Positions 48,872 to 60,939 of a stretch of 64,000 nt of DNA are shown here, one piece after another; the stretch's first letter is position 1, and each line of letters opens with the position of its first letter. The notes beneath the pieces are model-generated. The model was not told the DNA's origin. It ran no database searches and saw nothing but the letters and a program-made list of their open reading frames with translations. The stretch covers positions 75,185,104-75,249,103 of the forward strand of contig OV884014.1 in the NCBI GenBank assembly GCA_930367205.1, written 5' to 3'. The DNA is from Acanthosoma haemorrhoidale (taxonomy: Eukaryota > Arthropoda > Insecta > Hemiptera > Acanthosomatidae). The translations under genes and the position numbers were made by a program.

Positions 48872-51800
48872 TGATACATTTATATTTATGTTAGATATTA
48901 AATTAGTTAATCCGTGGATAAGATGCCTTGGAATATATCCCTTTTTTTTTAATGATATAAACAAAACCAAGAACGTAGAACATTAAAAGGAAAAGAAATT
49001 GAGAGATCATTTAACACAAAAAAAAACATAACTTGGTATCATTGATCAAAATACAATCTATGTAACAGGACATTTTGTTTTTGATAAAAAAAAAATATAA
49101 ATAAATAAAACATGTACTTAAAAAAAAAGAAACACCTTTTAAATCGGCTTGGTACGTCTTAAGCAAGTTTTTTTTGGCTCTCAAAATTTTGTGATACTAT
49201 TTGCATTATTGTCATCTGTATGTGTGATTTAAAAATCATAATTTGAAGAACTCCAGAGCAAACTGTTGTATTTTAACGAAAAACTAATGTGTTGAAATAT
49301 TCTTTTATTTAATTTAATACACTTTTATTAAAATTTAAGATTGATTGAAATGTTTATTACTGCTATCGTAGAACATACAGTCAGTTAGGCAGGTGGAAGA
49401 ATATTTCTATGATTTGAATTCTAATACCTTTTCAATTTCCACATTTTACTAAAAATGATCCCTTACGGGACACTTAATTTTTTCTACGTTGATAAGTAAT
49501 GTTTTTAGATATATCAACGATGATGATTGATTATATAAACATTTAATAAAAAATAACAGCCAAATACATCATTAGCGTTATAATTATCCAAAATAACAAT
49601 TTAAAAGACATATCTGTCCAAACTGTTTCCAATAGTTCAATCAACAATATTAATTGCGTCGATCGTTATCTGCCTTCATATTTTCCTCTTCCTGATTTAT
49701 AAATATGCAAAATAGCTGCCAAATTCAGTTTTTTCCCCCTTGATTAATCACACGTATATTAATAAGAGACTCTCTATGTTGTTCAGTGGCTCGCATAACT
49801 GCTTGCTCATGCGAAGGTTTTTGATTAAAATCCACTATTAACTCCGAATCACACTTCCGTAAATATATTTTTGGATATACTACACTAATGGAAGGGCAAC
49901 CCCTACGATGGGTGTATGCGGGTTCGTTAATAAATCTGTATACCTTTACTTTACCTCATGTGACAATTCATCATTTGCAAAAATTCATAAAGATTAATTA
50001 AGAATTAGATTAAGATTTTTCTGTCATATACCTGCTGCGGGTTTTCTTTTATCGGTGGATGGAATGGTTTACCTGGCCGTGATTGAAAACGATCAGGATA
50101 GTTATCAAGATAAAGATAATTCGCAGGTAGACAAATCATAGTTTGCATGGAGCAATTTGTTTTGATGAAGGATGTAAAATCGTGGAATTTATGAGGACAC
50201 ATGTGGTTGTAACGTTCACATTACCTCTTCCACGTGGGTTTTAATATACAATATATATTCTTAGATACCTTGCATTTTCTATATTTATTATTATTAATTA
50301 ATTAACATTAATAATTGACACAGCGTAAGTAAGCTAAGAAGTTCTGAAACAAGGATCTTAGTCTTACTTGGGCAGTTATTGTGTACTCCCCCTCCTATAA
50401 AATCTGCAATTTGATACATAGTTTTCATTAGGGGTAATATATACAAAAAAATTGTATAAAATGTAGCCAAGCTACAGGACATATAATATTGAGCTATTGT
50501 AAATATATTCATTTATATAGAATCTATATTGAATAACATAATTTTTAATAACAAGGGGATATGAAGGGGGGGGGGAAATGTTCCATAACGAATACATGTT
50601 GTTTACAAGTGTTGATAATATTTTTCTTCATTTGTCCTTAGTTTCTTTCGTCCTAATTCAGAAAATTTGACTTAATAATGTAAGTGAATTTAGAAAAAAA
50701 ACTTAATGAGGAAAAATAGAGATCCTCAGGTAGACTAGAATAAATAAATTCAAATGAGTAGCAATAGGCTTAAATTAAATCTTAAGAACAACAAAAGTAA
50801 TATATATATATTTTGAATATTTCTTATGTATTTTTTCATATTTTGTTGCATATTTCTTCGGGGAGTTACCTATAATTTTAAAAATTTAAATTAATTTGTC
50901 GTTTTTATTTGAATCGTGTTGTATTTTCGGCCTTATTAATTTGGAGACATTCAGAATTGACTACTTTGAAAAATACAGTTTTGGTGAAACAATAAAATGC
51001 CTGACGAGCTCATAGAAAAAGTCGGATTCTAGTTATTTTTTATTGTTGATAATTAGACTGAAAATTATTTAGTTTTCTAAATTCAAGGAGTACCTTACTC
51101 TCATACCTTCAAGCTAATTATTTTTATATATGTATCTGTTCAGTGAAAGTTTTGATTTTGTATAGAAAACGTGAAAAAGAAGATAGCTAGTCGCTAAACC
51201 CTCTTGGAGTTTCCTGATGAAACATTTATTAGTGATGGAGAAATTTCATAGTGTTTGTGCTGGGATAAACTAGTTTCGACTGCCGGATATTTCCAGGGTG
51301 CTCAGTATATTGGTAGAGAAAAAAACATTGGAAGAAAGTCGAGGTTTTAACAAATGTGTCTAATTGCATTTTTAAGTGTTTTCACATCATGTGAGTCAAC
51401 TTTTATTTCACACTTGTGCCGTGTTTTACTTAGGTTAATATTCATCGTCAAAAAATTAAATCTCGTTTCAAAGATTTCTTTAAAATGCATACAGGCGGAA
51501 AACTCCTGATCAATGCATTTTAAGGAAAAAGCTAATTATAAAATATATAAAGAAAATATGTGATGTTTTAATAAAATTTCGACCACACGACTTAAGTAAT
51601 TGCATTTACGGTGTTGCTCATTTCTGGGAAAATGTAAACAAAAAATATACATATCTTTATAATATGATTTTATCTATCTTGATAATCAGTTGATGTAGGT
51701 AATGTTGTTTCCTCTCAACAAAGACTCAGTTGCGAGTATCTGTAGACGATAGAAATAACATTTAAAGCCTATATTTCAAATATTGTTCTTTCTCCGCATA

Positions 51801-53129
51801 AATATTTAATTCCCCAGTTTAACGTTACTCAACACAAAATTTCACTTATACACTTCACCGTTCTCTCTATATAGTCACGACACGCAGGTCATCAGCGTGT
51901 TTTAAAATTAAGATAAACGATACTCGGGACGTGTCCCTTACATATATAGACTTTTGACCGTTAAGTCGCAGTAAAACGGCCGTGGAGGTTGCATCTCTTT
52001 TAAGCAGTTGAAGATGATGGTTTAAACCATTGAAAGCGGTTGGATTATATATAATGAAACCTACCTCATTTTTTACCATTTCTCTTTCTACTTTATTTGA
52101 TCAATTTACCTTAACTAATTTGGCAGGTCCGTCATGAGATCTTTAATTCAAATTGTTTTATGTATTTGACATAGCAATTTATCCCGATTGAATCGCCCGA
52201 TCTCAAGGCTAATGTTGTAGTTATTAATAAATTGAGAAACTAGGAAGTGTGAAATATATTCAAATAAAATGGTTATAACAAATAATTATAATTATATAGA
52301 ATGCTGACAAAAACTATAAAAAAAAATATTAATTCCTTTTAAATTAGGATATTTACTACTAATTACAAAAACATGAAATTTGAGCTCGATTTCTTTTAAT
52401 GGATCCATAATAAAAACAATATTAATATCACCCAATCGATGATCTTCCTGTAATCCAATCAACGTTACTTTCTGCTGTTGGCTCTTCTCCTCTCTTCCTG
52501 TATGGTACCGCCAATTCGGAAGCTTGCTAAGTCCGCTCTTCTCGGCGTTTATGCTAAGACTGCCCGTTTATCTTATCCCCACTCCTAAGAGCATAAGGGA
52601 AGATGCTTACCAGATGGGAGGGTTCCTGGTCATGATATTCTCAAATATCATGAATGTTACAATATATATAAAATCTGTGGGCAGACAAAAGTTGTTATAA
52701 TAAATTATCAAGGTTTATCCCACACCAGCAAACCCTCAAACTGTAAACAGTAGTGTAAGATAGCAAGAAAGTAACCACCACAGAGTGGGTCCACTGGGCA
52801 TTCCAACAGAGCATCTAGTTTTTGAGGGTGCGGCCGTCCAAATGACGCTGCTGGTAGCGTGTTCTTGCATATCAGGCTCTTCTTATTGGTCTAGGCTGCC
52901 ACGCCCATATATATTATTTATATATATATATATATAAAACTACATATTTTGCTTTTTAATTACACAAAAATTCCAGCCTTAGAAAATAAATTCCTATTAA
53001 CAAACGGCATACAGTTATGACGGTACAAGCTACTGTTCTTTAAAAGTAACGATGTATTTTTGTTTGTTTGTTGTTGTTTTTTTCTGTGAAGATGTTACTG
53101 ATAAATATTCAACGTTAATCCATCAACTG
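48872..53129. other. AT-rich DNA, possible intron
   Basis: No convincing frame. Minus 51867-52079 (70 residues) is unidentified. A fragment GTAGCCAAGCTACAGG at 50464-50479 matches the 3' region of LINE family A (compare 22810) and may mark a tiny remnant. An 11-bp inverted repeat TTAAAATGCAT/ATGCATTTTAA lies at about 51480-51524. There is a TA-rich tract at 52903-52937. GC rises at 52450-52600 and 52780-52900 without a recognisable gene. Confidence 0.45.
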
Positions 53130-53520
53130 GTGCCTGGTATAATTGACAGGCTAATTGCGACCATAGCTAATGCAATAAGGTGCTATTAGGCCAACGGGGT
53201 GATTGAGGTGGACACTCGAGCAGTGGGTATATGATTGCAGATAATTACAGACCAGAACAGCAAACTACCTTTGTCAGAGCCGGCGCAGTGCTGCTGTTGA
53301 GGACTTTTCGGCCGTGCCTACCGGGCAAACATCAGCGCTGATGATGTTCGTCTGGGAAGTTGTTTGTTTTGTTCTTGCCGAGTCTGTCTGGATAATCACC
53401 ATACATCATAGTCTTGGGAACGGATTTGCATAAAATGGCAATCCATCTCCTAGCTAAGTGATCCAAACGCGGGGCATTATTTTTGCATAATCCATTGTAG
53501 TGTCGAGTAGGCAGGATAAA
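53130..53520. promoter_or_regulatory. GC-elevated non-coding block with homeodomain/POU-type motifs
   Basis: The block stands out from AT-rich flanks and has no sustained open frame. It contains GCTAATTGCG, TAATGCAATAAGG, GGATAATC, GATTTGCATAAAATG (octamer ATTTGCAT), TTTTGCATAATCC and further TAAT cores. Such motif density is typical of developmental enhancers, but these short words are also common by chance. It lies 1.1 kb upstream of the candidate exon at 54621. Confidence 0.3.
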
Positions 53521-54604
53521 ATGAATTTCGAAATGAATAATTATTGTTTATGAAGACTAATCAGAGTTTTTTTCTTCTGCCGAGACCTAAGGGAGAGGAT
53601 TTACATTCAATTTCTGCCTGTATGCATGTATGCTGCACGACTTTACTAGTTAAATTTATCGAATCATTTTTACATTCAAATTAAAATTACCAAACAAAGA
53701 TTCCAACTCAACAGACTTAAAACTTAAAAGGTTCCCTAACTTCCAGCTCAGAAAGTATTGAGAATTTCCTTGTTGGAGTCCTCCAACTCCAAATGTGCCT
53801 CAATTGAAATTATACACCTGTACTTACGGAATTGACACTTTTTAATTTTACTACGACCCTACACGTTTTTAATAAGGAAGAAGAGATTGATAATAAATAA
53901 ATAGCAAAAAAATAAACATACAAAAATTTACTATTAAAAATAAATAATAGTAGACAAAAATAAAATTAGATAAAAAAAAACAGCGATGTTCCTGGATGAC
54001 TACCAGGAGGTTTCTCCATGGTTATGCACGCATAGAAAGTACCGCATATATATTACGTATTTTCTAAGTTCCATATTTTAGTTATTCCCAATATTTGTTC
54101 AATTTTTGAAAATGTAATTTTCATTTATCAAGAAGGTTTAGCTTAAGAAATGACAAGTATTTTGGTAAAAAATAGTGAGTAGTTTTTTGACAATCGTTCA
54201 ATTAGTTTTCAACTGGTTTAAATTTTATTAATACCAGTTGTAAATGTTAATGTTGGTTTCAGAGAGTACCATTAACAATTGGGACCGACAAATGATCGGT
54301 AGAATGCTTGAACGAAAATCAGAATTGTGAGGGTTTCAAATCCCCTTGTAATTCCGACCGAAAATATCACGTTCTTATTTGGATACCTTCGAGCAATATT
54401 TTTAATAACCTGTTTATTATATATTAATAGTTATTATTCAAAGAGAAAATATATCTAACATAGGCGGGATCAGAACCCGAGCATTTCCCCACCTGTGCCA
54501 CTAGTTTTCTTACTAAAGAATAGTTATTAAAGTTGTCACTAGTTGGTACACAAGCCACTACACTTACCAACAGTTTTATAATATAATTGATCGATTTTTA
54601 AAAG
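53521..54604. other. AT-rich DNA, no gene seen
   Basis: A tRNA-like T-arm (GAGGGTTTCAAATCCCC, about 54328) lacks the rest of a tRNA. Otherwise there is no signal. Confidence 0.5.
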
Positions 54605-54620
54605 TTTTTTTATGTTTCAG

Positions 54621-54671
54621 GTTTGTGGACATATACCAGCTCCATGGACGACGAACACAGCTCTAGAAGAG
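54621..54671 (+). CDS. Candidate small first coding exon (start MDDEHSSRR)
   Basis: A pyrimidine-rich acceptor (TTTTTTTATGTTTCAG, ending 54620) is followed by a 51-base segment and a donor G|GTAAAT at 54671/54672. Inside, CTCCATGG at 54640-54647 is a good start context, and the frame reads Met-Asp-Asp-Glu-His-Ser-Ser-Arg-Arg with one base carried into the next exon. The exon is GC-elevated against AT-rich flanks. A hydrophilic, acidic-then-basic start suits an intracellular protein, but the gene cannot be identified. The partner 5' exon could be 48838-48865. No following exon in phase was found before the window ends. Chance co-occurrence of splice motifs is possible. Confidence 0.35.
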
Positions 54672-54680
54672 GTAAATAGC

Positions 54681-55104
54681 GTTTATCGAATATGTTTTAA
54701 TCATCAACAAATCATAACACTACAAAAAATGACTTATACGTCAGAGTGTATTTAGATTACTTACAATCCATTTAAAACTATCCATAACAATAAAAGCAAT
54801 TCATGTTCTTTAATTACTTGGTGGCGTGTGTTTTGAGGAAGTTAGAAAGGAAGTACTTAAAAGAACAATCATACCTAGACTGGAGCTGAAGAAATTCAAG
54901 CAGGTAAGGTTACGGAAAAGGTTATAATCTCGGATGAGGTTGATTCGTGGAATTGAAACCCTTCTCGGAATTTTAAAAACAATAAAATACTATACGACAA
55001 TAAAAAGGAGATGTCTCTGGTAACCAGTCGCCAAAGGCTAAGGTTTGATTGGTCTTTGAAATAACTTGGAATATACTACCATTTTTTTTTATTTGGAGCG
55101 ACAA
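54681..55104. other. No firm gene; one strong donor-like site
   Basis: CAG|GTAAGG at about 54899-54906 ends a frame reading EEVRKEVLKRTIIPRLELKKF, but no good acceptor precedes it and the phase does not fit the exon at 54621. It is left uncalled. Confidence 0.35.
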
Positions 55105-55424
55105 CTAAATATTCGTGACCTGCTATAAATACGTGCCAGCGGGAGTTATGGCAATGACCAGTTTCTCCAATCCTGTCCTGAGCGTCTGTGGGTCTCACGC
55201 TCTATGTCAGCCTCCACTGGCTCGTATCCGGTGACATGGCTGATGGAAGAGCGTCGGGAACCTCTTATGACTCCGCTTCCTCTTTCGCTTGCGAGGGAGG
55301 AGACAACCTTGTATATTTGGGCGATCTCTCGGCTGCTCGTAAATACTGTAAAATATACTATGAATGAGAACATTGATCTCAATTACTTATGGCTCAATAA
55401 GGCAGATTGTAATTTAATCACAAT

Positions 55425-55480
<56 letters not shown>
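55105..55480 (+). mobile_element. LINE family C 3' end with (TA)n tail
   Basis: CGTGACCTGCTATAAA, GGCAATGACCAGTTTCTCCA, CCTCCACTGGCTCGTATCCG and CTTTCGCTTGCGAGGGAGG match the 29690-30290 and 62905-63379 copies in order. It ends AAGGCAGATTGTAATTT, CACAATAAA and about 25 TA units (55429-55480). The whole length is 3' untranslated region. Frames 55146-55382 and 55204-55542 are incidental. Confidence 0.85.
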
Positions 55481-55482
<2 letters not shown>

Positions 55483-55861
55483 GCAAAATATACATCGATT
55501 ATAGCAGTGACGTTAGAAAGGAAAAGTAGTAATTTCAGCTAATTTAAAAATTATTGAAATCTATTATTTCCTTACAGTTGTTCAATGTATCCATTTACGG
55601 AAATAATGTATTTGGTTAGAACTAAACTGTAAAGTTAATAAATCATGAAATATACAAAATTCTATTCATTAAACGTTGGCGCAAATTAATACAGGAAATA
55701 CTAAACGTAAATGGGAACCAGACTGTTTATTATTCAGGGTATAATTTTTACATCACACATCAACTCTGATGGCAACGTTTCCAACTCATTGCTATTTTCA
55801 TTAGTAATTATATTATTTAAACTGCCGGTAAAAATATGAAGCTATAGTTGATAAAATGATT
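55481..55861. other. No gene seen
   Basis: AT-rich spacer between two LINE pieces. Confidence 0.5.
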
Positions 55862-56035
55862 TTCAGACCACTCACTATTTACCTATGCATCGACTTCCTG
55901 GAGACTTGTGCTAGTAACTTCCTTAAACTGCAGAGAATACAAAATATATTCCTAAGAATAATAAGTAATTCCCTTAGGCATACTTCCATCTCCCGACTAC
56001 GTGATACCACTGACATTGATTTTCATTAGAACATA
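55862..56035 (+). pseudogene. LINE reverse-transcriptase C-terminal fragment
   Basis: The plus-strand reading gives ASNFLKLQRIQNIFLRIIS, then RHTSISRLRDTTDI. This fits the Jockey-clade motif K-LQ-IQN--LR-I--apw--R--t-h-dl. No ATG, active site or 3' tail is present. Its family is not clearly A, B or C. Confidence 0.6.
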
Positions 56036-56334
56036 AAAAGTGTAATGCATAATGATTAAACAAGAAAGAAGATACACGAAGACATTTATTTTATTATGTG
56101 TAGTCTTTTAGTTGCAGATTTTTTTTTGTTGTTGCTGTTTATATACATACCATTGAATGGATATTTACATTTTAGCTTAGGAGTAATGTATATGCTTCTG
56201 GCTGATTTCATTGCCAAAGGTAGGATGACAATCGATTGAATCTGAGACGTTTCAAGTTCTTTGATCTAGAGCATTTCGACTCTTTCGACCTTGTTAAGGC
56301 TGACAGATGTCCATCAAACGGCTTGGCCGGCCCA

Positions 56335-56606
56335 CACGGGGTATTGTCGCGCCAAAACAAAGACTTCACGCGCCTGCCCAGGGTGTGACCACTTCAGGAA
56401 CCTGAGGTCGTACGAGGACCTTGACATTCGTATGGAGCGATAATTATAACGGCGACAGCGGACGCAAGTCGAAGAAAGGAAGCGAAAATAAAAAATAACT
56501 CCGATCCGGATTCCGAAACCGTGTCCAGTGCTCCAGGCTATCTGTGCGGCATTAAAGTCTCCAACGACGAGTCGGCCAAGCTCGAAATTGTCTGAGAAAA
56601 ATCATC
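56335..56606 (-). pseudogene. Possible LINE endonuclease fragment (GDFNA motif)
   Basis: On the minus strand, a frame open for 90 codons without Met reads NFELGRLVVGDFNAAQIAW near its start (56598-56540). GDFNA is a catalytic motif of the endonuclease/exonuclease/phosphatase domain found at the N-terminus of Jockey-type ORF2. The following 70 residues do not resemble the usual endonuclease sequence, so the fragment may be frameshifted or chimeric. GC is raised throughout. Confidence 0.45.
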
Positions 56607-56689
56607 AAATATTATTTATTGTGACGTAGACAGTTCGATGCGGTCTATCGATGAATGATGAATTTATCGATATATGAACTATTTGGGAT

Positions 56690-57118
56690 TATGGGTGCCT
56701 TTGACTAAGGGGAGTCCCATTTGAAGGAAGTATGGGAAGGATATGGGGTGTGGGATGCCTAAAAGAGGCGGGTGGATTCGGGAAGGCAGTGAGAGTCTAC
56801 CTATGGTGGAGCCTAGGGGTACTAGGTCGAAGGTTGGAGAAGAGTGGGTTGTGGCAGTGTTGCAACGAGTCGAAAAATTTGATGTGTCGTCTCTTGATGA
56901 AATCTTGAATGGTGAGGACTTCAAATTTTTCGTGGATGTCGTTTGCCTTCATTTGGTGGAACGGGGTATGTGTGAGGGAGGCACGGAGAACTCTGTTCTG
57001 AAATTGCTGGAGCGTTTTTAGAGTGTTAGGAGTTAGATACTTGAATAGTGGGGTCCCGTACATCAAAGCAGGTCTCAGGCCGCTCTGGTAAATCAGCAGC
57101 TTGAGGCGTACTGATAAG
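56690..57118 (-). pseudogene. LINE family B reverse-transcriptase C-terminus
   Basis: On the minus strand, an unbroken frame from about 57118 reads GLSVRLKLLIYQSGLRPALM, YGTPLFKYLT, LQQFQNRVLRASL, FIKRRHIKFFDSLQHCHNP, then a Pro/His-rich end. The order and motifs (R-LKL-IY---RPAL-YG, QN--LR, HIKFFDSL) are those of Jockey-clade ORF2 C-termini and align with family A at 61025-61411. The coding end passes into the 3' region shared with 45477-45617. Upstream it stops abruptly at a (TAA)n-tailed element (57119). There is no catalytic core. Confidence 0.8.
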
Positions 57119-57330
57119 CCTGTTTATTATTATTATTATTAACACTTTTATTTAAACGAATTACATGAGAAGTTGAATGTTCTCTGATAAAACCGCCGAG
57201 GAAAATATTAAAGGTCACGAAAGCTTTAAAGGAAGGTAACAAAATTAACTTCACCTGGAGAGCCCTACTAGGCTATGACCAGCATGAATCCACAGATTGC
57301 GAAGTTGGTTTATATTAATAAATGTTAAGA
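57119..57330 (-). mobile_element. Possible short retroelement 3' end with (TAA)n tail
   Basis: On the minus strand, AAATAAAAGTGTTAATAATAATAATAA at about 57156-57125 looks like a LINE poly-adenylation signal and microsatellite tail. It abuts the point where the family B frame is interrupted, which suggests an insertion into that LINE. The upstream limit is uncertain. Confidence 0.35.
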
Positions 57331-59169
57331 TCACCATTATGAAATTAATCCAAATTTTCCAAATTAAATTTAAGCATCACTATTTTAGGACAGTAGAGCT
57401 CTACAGAAAATCTGGCAATAGAGATAGTGGATGAATCCAAAAACAAGAAGTAAATCATTGGGAAAATAAGCAATCACTAATAAACATTGGATTCTCCAAA
57501 GAATACAAGGCATCCTGCGATTATGTTTTTTTTTTTAATTAAATATTTAAATCATTTGATGTTGATTTAAATTGATCTAGAACTGTAGCAAAAAACAATA
57601 TAATTTTATTTAACCATAATTTGATCAAGGAAACATATATTTCTGAATAAACATAAATTTGTATTTTTAGTGAATGTATCTTATATCAAAGGGTTCATCA
57701 TGAAAAGTCACAGAGCCTCCCAATAAACGTCTGCTTCAAAATCGAATAAAATTTTACTTAACCTTTAGAAAAAATATTAAGTCGTATATTTTATTTCTTC
57801 AGATAATTTCCAGTCAAAAATAACCTTTTTATATGGGACAAAATATATAATTTTAATTGACCAAGGTAAACATGGTTTATGTGTCTTAGGTGTGTTAATA
57901 CATCAGAAATTATTGCAGATAGACAGAATTTAAATTCTTTTAGGCATGTTTATGTATACTAATGCTGTAATGTAATGCTTATAGGTCTAATTATTTTATA
58001 AACGTTTGGATCCGTTCTGTTTTTGCGGTAAATTAACCACATAATATGTTGTTAATATATTGATTGCCCCATCAATTGACTTGAAGTAACTTACATCCAA
58101 AAGAATACTTTGGACAAAGCGATGGCCCTAAGTAACAACTAAAAACAGTAAAAAAATTACCTATAATTTTGTATAGGTTTATCGTTCAAATTTGTCTATT
58201 CAAGTTCGATGTGAACAGAATTATCTGCAATTACAAAATTATCTCGACTCTGATTACAAAACGAAAAGAATCACTCCATTTAAATCGTTAATATAACAAT
58301 AAATGGGATGTTAAATACCAATAAATTAGAAGATTTTTTATGCCCATTGCGTAGGAAGAAAAATAATTCATAAGGAAATTAAGACGCCTTACGATGATGC
58401 ATTTAAATCTAACAGGTTCCTTACATCAACATGCACACCGCCCACATGGGAATTCGACCCGATACATAAAATATAATGTACTACATTAAATCATATGTAC
58501 GAGGACGGAGCAGCTCATATACAGTAGCCCGGGTAGACGAGTTATGAGCAGCAGAACACGACCTAGGACAACAGTTGCGTTTTTTGCACCTTGTCCCATG
58601 TACGATTAAACAATCAATACGTCTTGTATATGTTAACAGTACTGCACATTATTCTCCTTGGCAAGAAATGCAGCAGCTATTACATAGGAAATTAGTTCAA
58701 ATTAAATTATGATCCCTTCTTGAGGTGTGATGAAGGCGACTAATCGATTTGAAAATCCACGATGTTTTATGTATCTTAAAATCTGTTATCGCAGGGTATA
58801 TATTATATGCAGTACTAGTAAGATAAACATGATCGAAATGTCATGAACGAATCATCTGAACAAGATTTTTTTTTGTTTGCTGACAGAGCTTAAAATATTC
58901 AGCTTGGAATTTCTAAAAAAAAAATTCCAAATCTGGGAACTTGAAACACTAGCTACCAGGGTTTTACAGGTAGGTGTAAATTAGACGAAAAGTCCAGATA
59001 AGAACACGTTATTGTGGTAGACTGACTATTTATTGATGATAATAATGAGAACATTTGTATATTTTTATAGGTTTTGACTCGATAACATGCCAAAGTATGT
59101 TTGAATCTTCGACAGACTGACAAAATGATGCACAAAAAACGAAACTAATGTACCACGACTTGCAGACGA
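57331..59169. other. AT-rich DNA, no gene seen
   Basis: A mildly GC-elevated patch at 58380-58600 has no open frame of interest. Minus 58953-59135 is unidentified. Nothing else is supported. Confidence 0.5.
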
Positions 59170-59482
59170 TTGCAAGTCGCTTCATCGCACCAAGTTGAGC
59201 TGGTGTGCCCTCCTATCCAACGGCAATACTTCCTAGGGGTCCCTTCACACCACCATATTCACCATAAAAATCCTTATTTATATACCCTTCTTAAATTCCA
59301 ATTACTCCATCCCGTAAACTCAGATCTCTCATGTCGTCCAAATCATATTAGCCATAGATCCACCAATTCCCAGTCCCTTAGGTTACTTCATAACAAAAGG
59401 GTCCACTTATCCCAGATAAATTCCAGTTTTTTTCCCCCTTATTCCATAATTTTCAAATTTGAGAACTTTGTGAAAAAAAAAA
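59170..59482 (+). mobile_element. LINE family B-related 3' untranslated region
   Basis: A pyrimidine-rich stretch ends TTTGAGAACTTTGTG and about 12 A (59471-59482). This parallels TTTGAGAGCTTAG(A)n of family B at 45607-45636, with CCTTATT and CCC blocks preceding both. The 110-residue plus frame (59170-59502) is Pro/His/Ser-rich, runs through the poly(A), and is unlikely to be real. Confidence 0.5.
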
Positions 59483-60939
59483 AATTTCCAGTCCACTCCT
59501 AAAATCTTCCAATCTGCTAATTGAGTGCTGATTAATCAATGTTCCCCCCGATCAATTTAACGGTCAGGGCACACATTTACAAACGAACATTTTTACTACA
59601 GTCGTTTCACGGTTTCTTCCTTTAACCCCTACAATAAAACGTATTCTATGTTGACATCCTTATAGAGGAATCAACGAATCGAACCCTGTAGCTATTATTT
59701 AAGCGCGTAAAAAGCTAGGCTGTGAGGGTGGCTTCGTATTAATTTTATGGGGGCGTGTTGATACATAATCTCTTTTCTGGAGGTCGAAGGTGCGCATACT
59801 CGAAGGATCTTGCTTAATCCAAATGTATAATCCTCCAAACCAGATTTTCGCTGGTCCAAGGACGCACTAATGTATCTGGCTCCTCACATCTGGTCCTAAT
59901 CGCTCATCCTGTTTTATCGGCCTTTCGAAAATTTAACAGGCGATCTGTCTCTATAAATAAGGGGATTACAATGTACGCTTGTGTTTGCATTGCGGGATTT
60001 AATATGTCCCTGATTAAATACTGAATTGAATACTCGCTCTTAACCATCGGTCCCAAAAGAGAGGCTATACTTTCGAACAGGTACGGGTCTTGATCCTCAT
60101 TTTATAATATATATCAGTTGACGTCTTTGTGATAAGATATCAGATGATTCCGTCTTCCATAAACATTAAAGGGCTATTCTACAGCTACACTGGCTACAAT
60201 GCATATAGCATACATGTTTTGTTTTAACTGAAAAATTATGAAACGTGTGAAAAAAAGTTAAACGAAAATAAAGTCACAGATCAATGGAACCGTATTGAGA
60301 TTCTTCAGTCAGTTTCTTAAAACCTTAAATGATTTTTGTCCAAAACACCGATTAGCTCCCTTTCTTAAATAGTATCAGTCCCTGAAAGTCACCATTTGAA
60401 CCAATCGGAACAAGCAAAGATATAGACAAAACTAGCTTCGGGCGTATTTAATAGGCGGTTTCTACTCGATATGCCGAAAAAACATAAAATCCCTAAAAGG
60501 TTCTGAGTTTGGATTTGAGGGGCCTTAAACGTTAAAAATTTTTGAGGTATTGCGGAATGTACCTATATAATTTTGGATAGAATGGACCATTTTAAAGACA
60601 GCTGCTGCAGAACATACATACAAGCAAAGGAAAAATGATCGCCCGTACATTTTTGATCGTAGAGCCTACACTAATGTCATGGCGTAAAAAATTCTTGAAA
60701 CATGGAGGTCAACCATTTTGGAGCTTAGGTTACAGCTAGCTTAAAGTGAATTGGTAAGATTAATTTATTATAAGAGTCCCCCCCCTTTCACAGCCACTTT
60801 AAATTTACAGATAATTATATATAATTATAGATCCTCAGGTGAATCTATTTACAAATTATTTTTGTATTTCCTGTAGCTAAATTATATACAGGTTTTGTTA
60901 TTTTATAAAAATTATATAATGAATAAACAAGTATAATGA
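59483..60939. other. No gene seen
   Basis: TATAAATAAGGGG at 59955-59967 resembles a TATA box, but no initiator or coding frame follows. GGGTTCGATTCG on the minus strand near 59690 is an isolated B-box match. The rest is AT-rich. Confidence 0.45.

Noticed and set aside
54246..54365. tRNA-like T-arm GAGGGTTTCAAATCCCC
   Set aside because: No A box and no pairing acceptor or anticodon stem. An isolated hairpin is a poor tRNA candidate.
54830..54906. Possible exon ending CAG|GTAAGG
   Set aside because: There is no convincing acceptor, and joining it in phase to the exon ending at 54671 gives an immediate stop.
55429..55480. (TA)n tract as a possible origin or regulatory site
   Set aside because: It is simply the tail or expanded microsatellite at the end of a LINE copy.
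59680..59705. B-box-like GGGTTCGATTCG on the minus strand
   Set aside because: No A box at any plausible distance and no tRNA fold.
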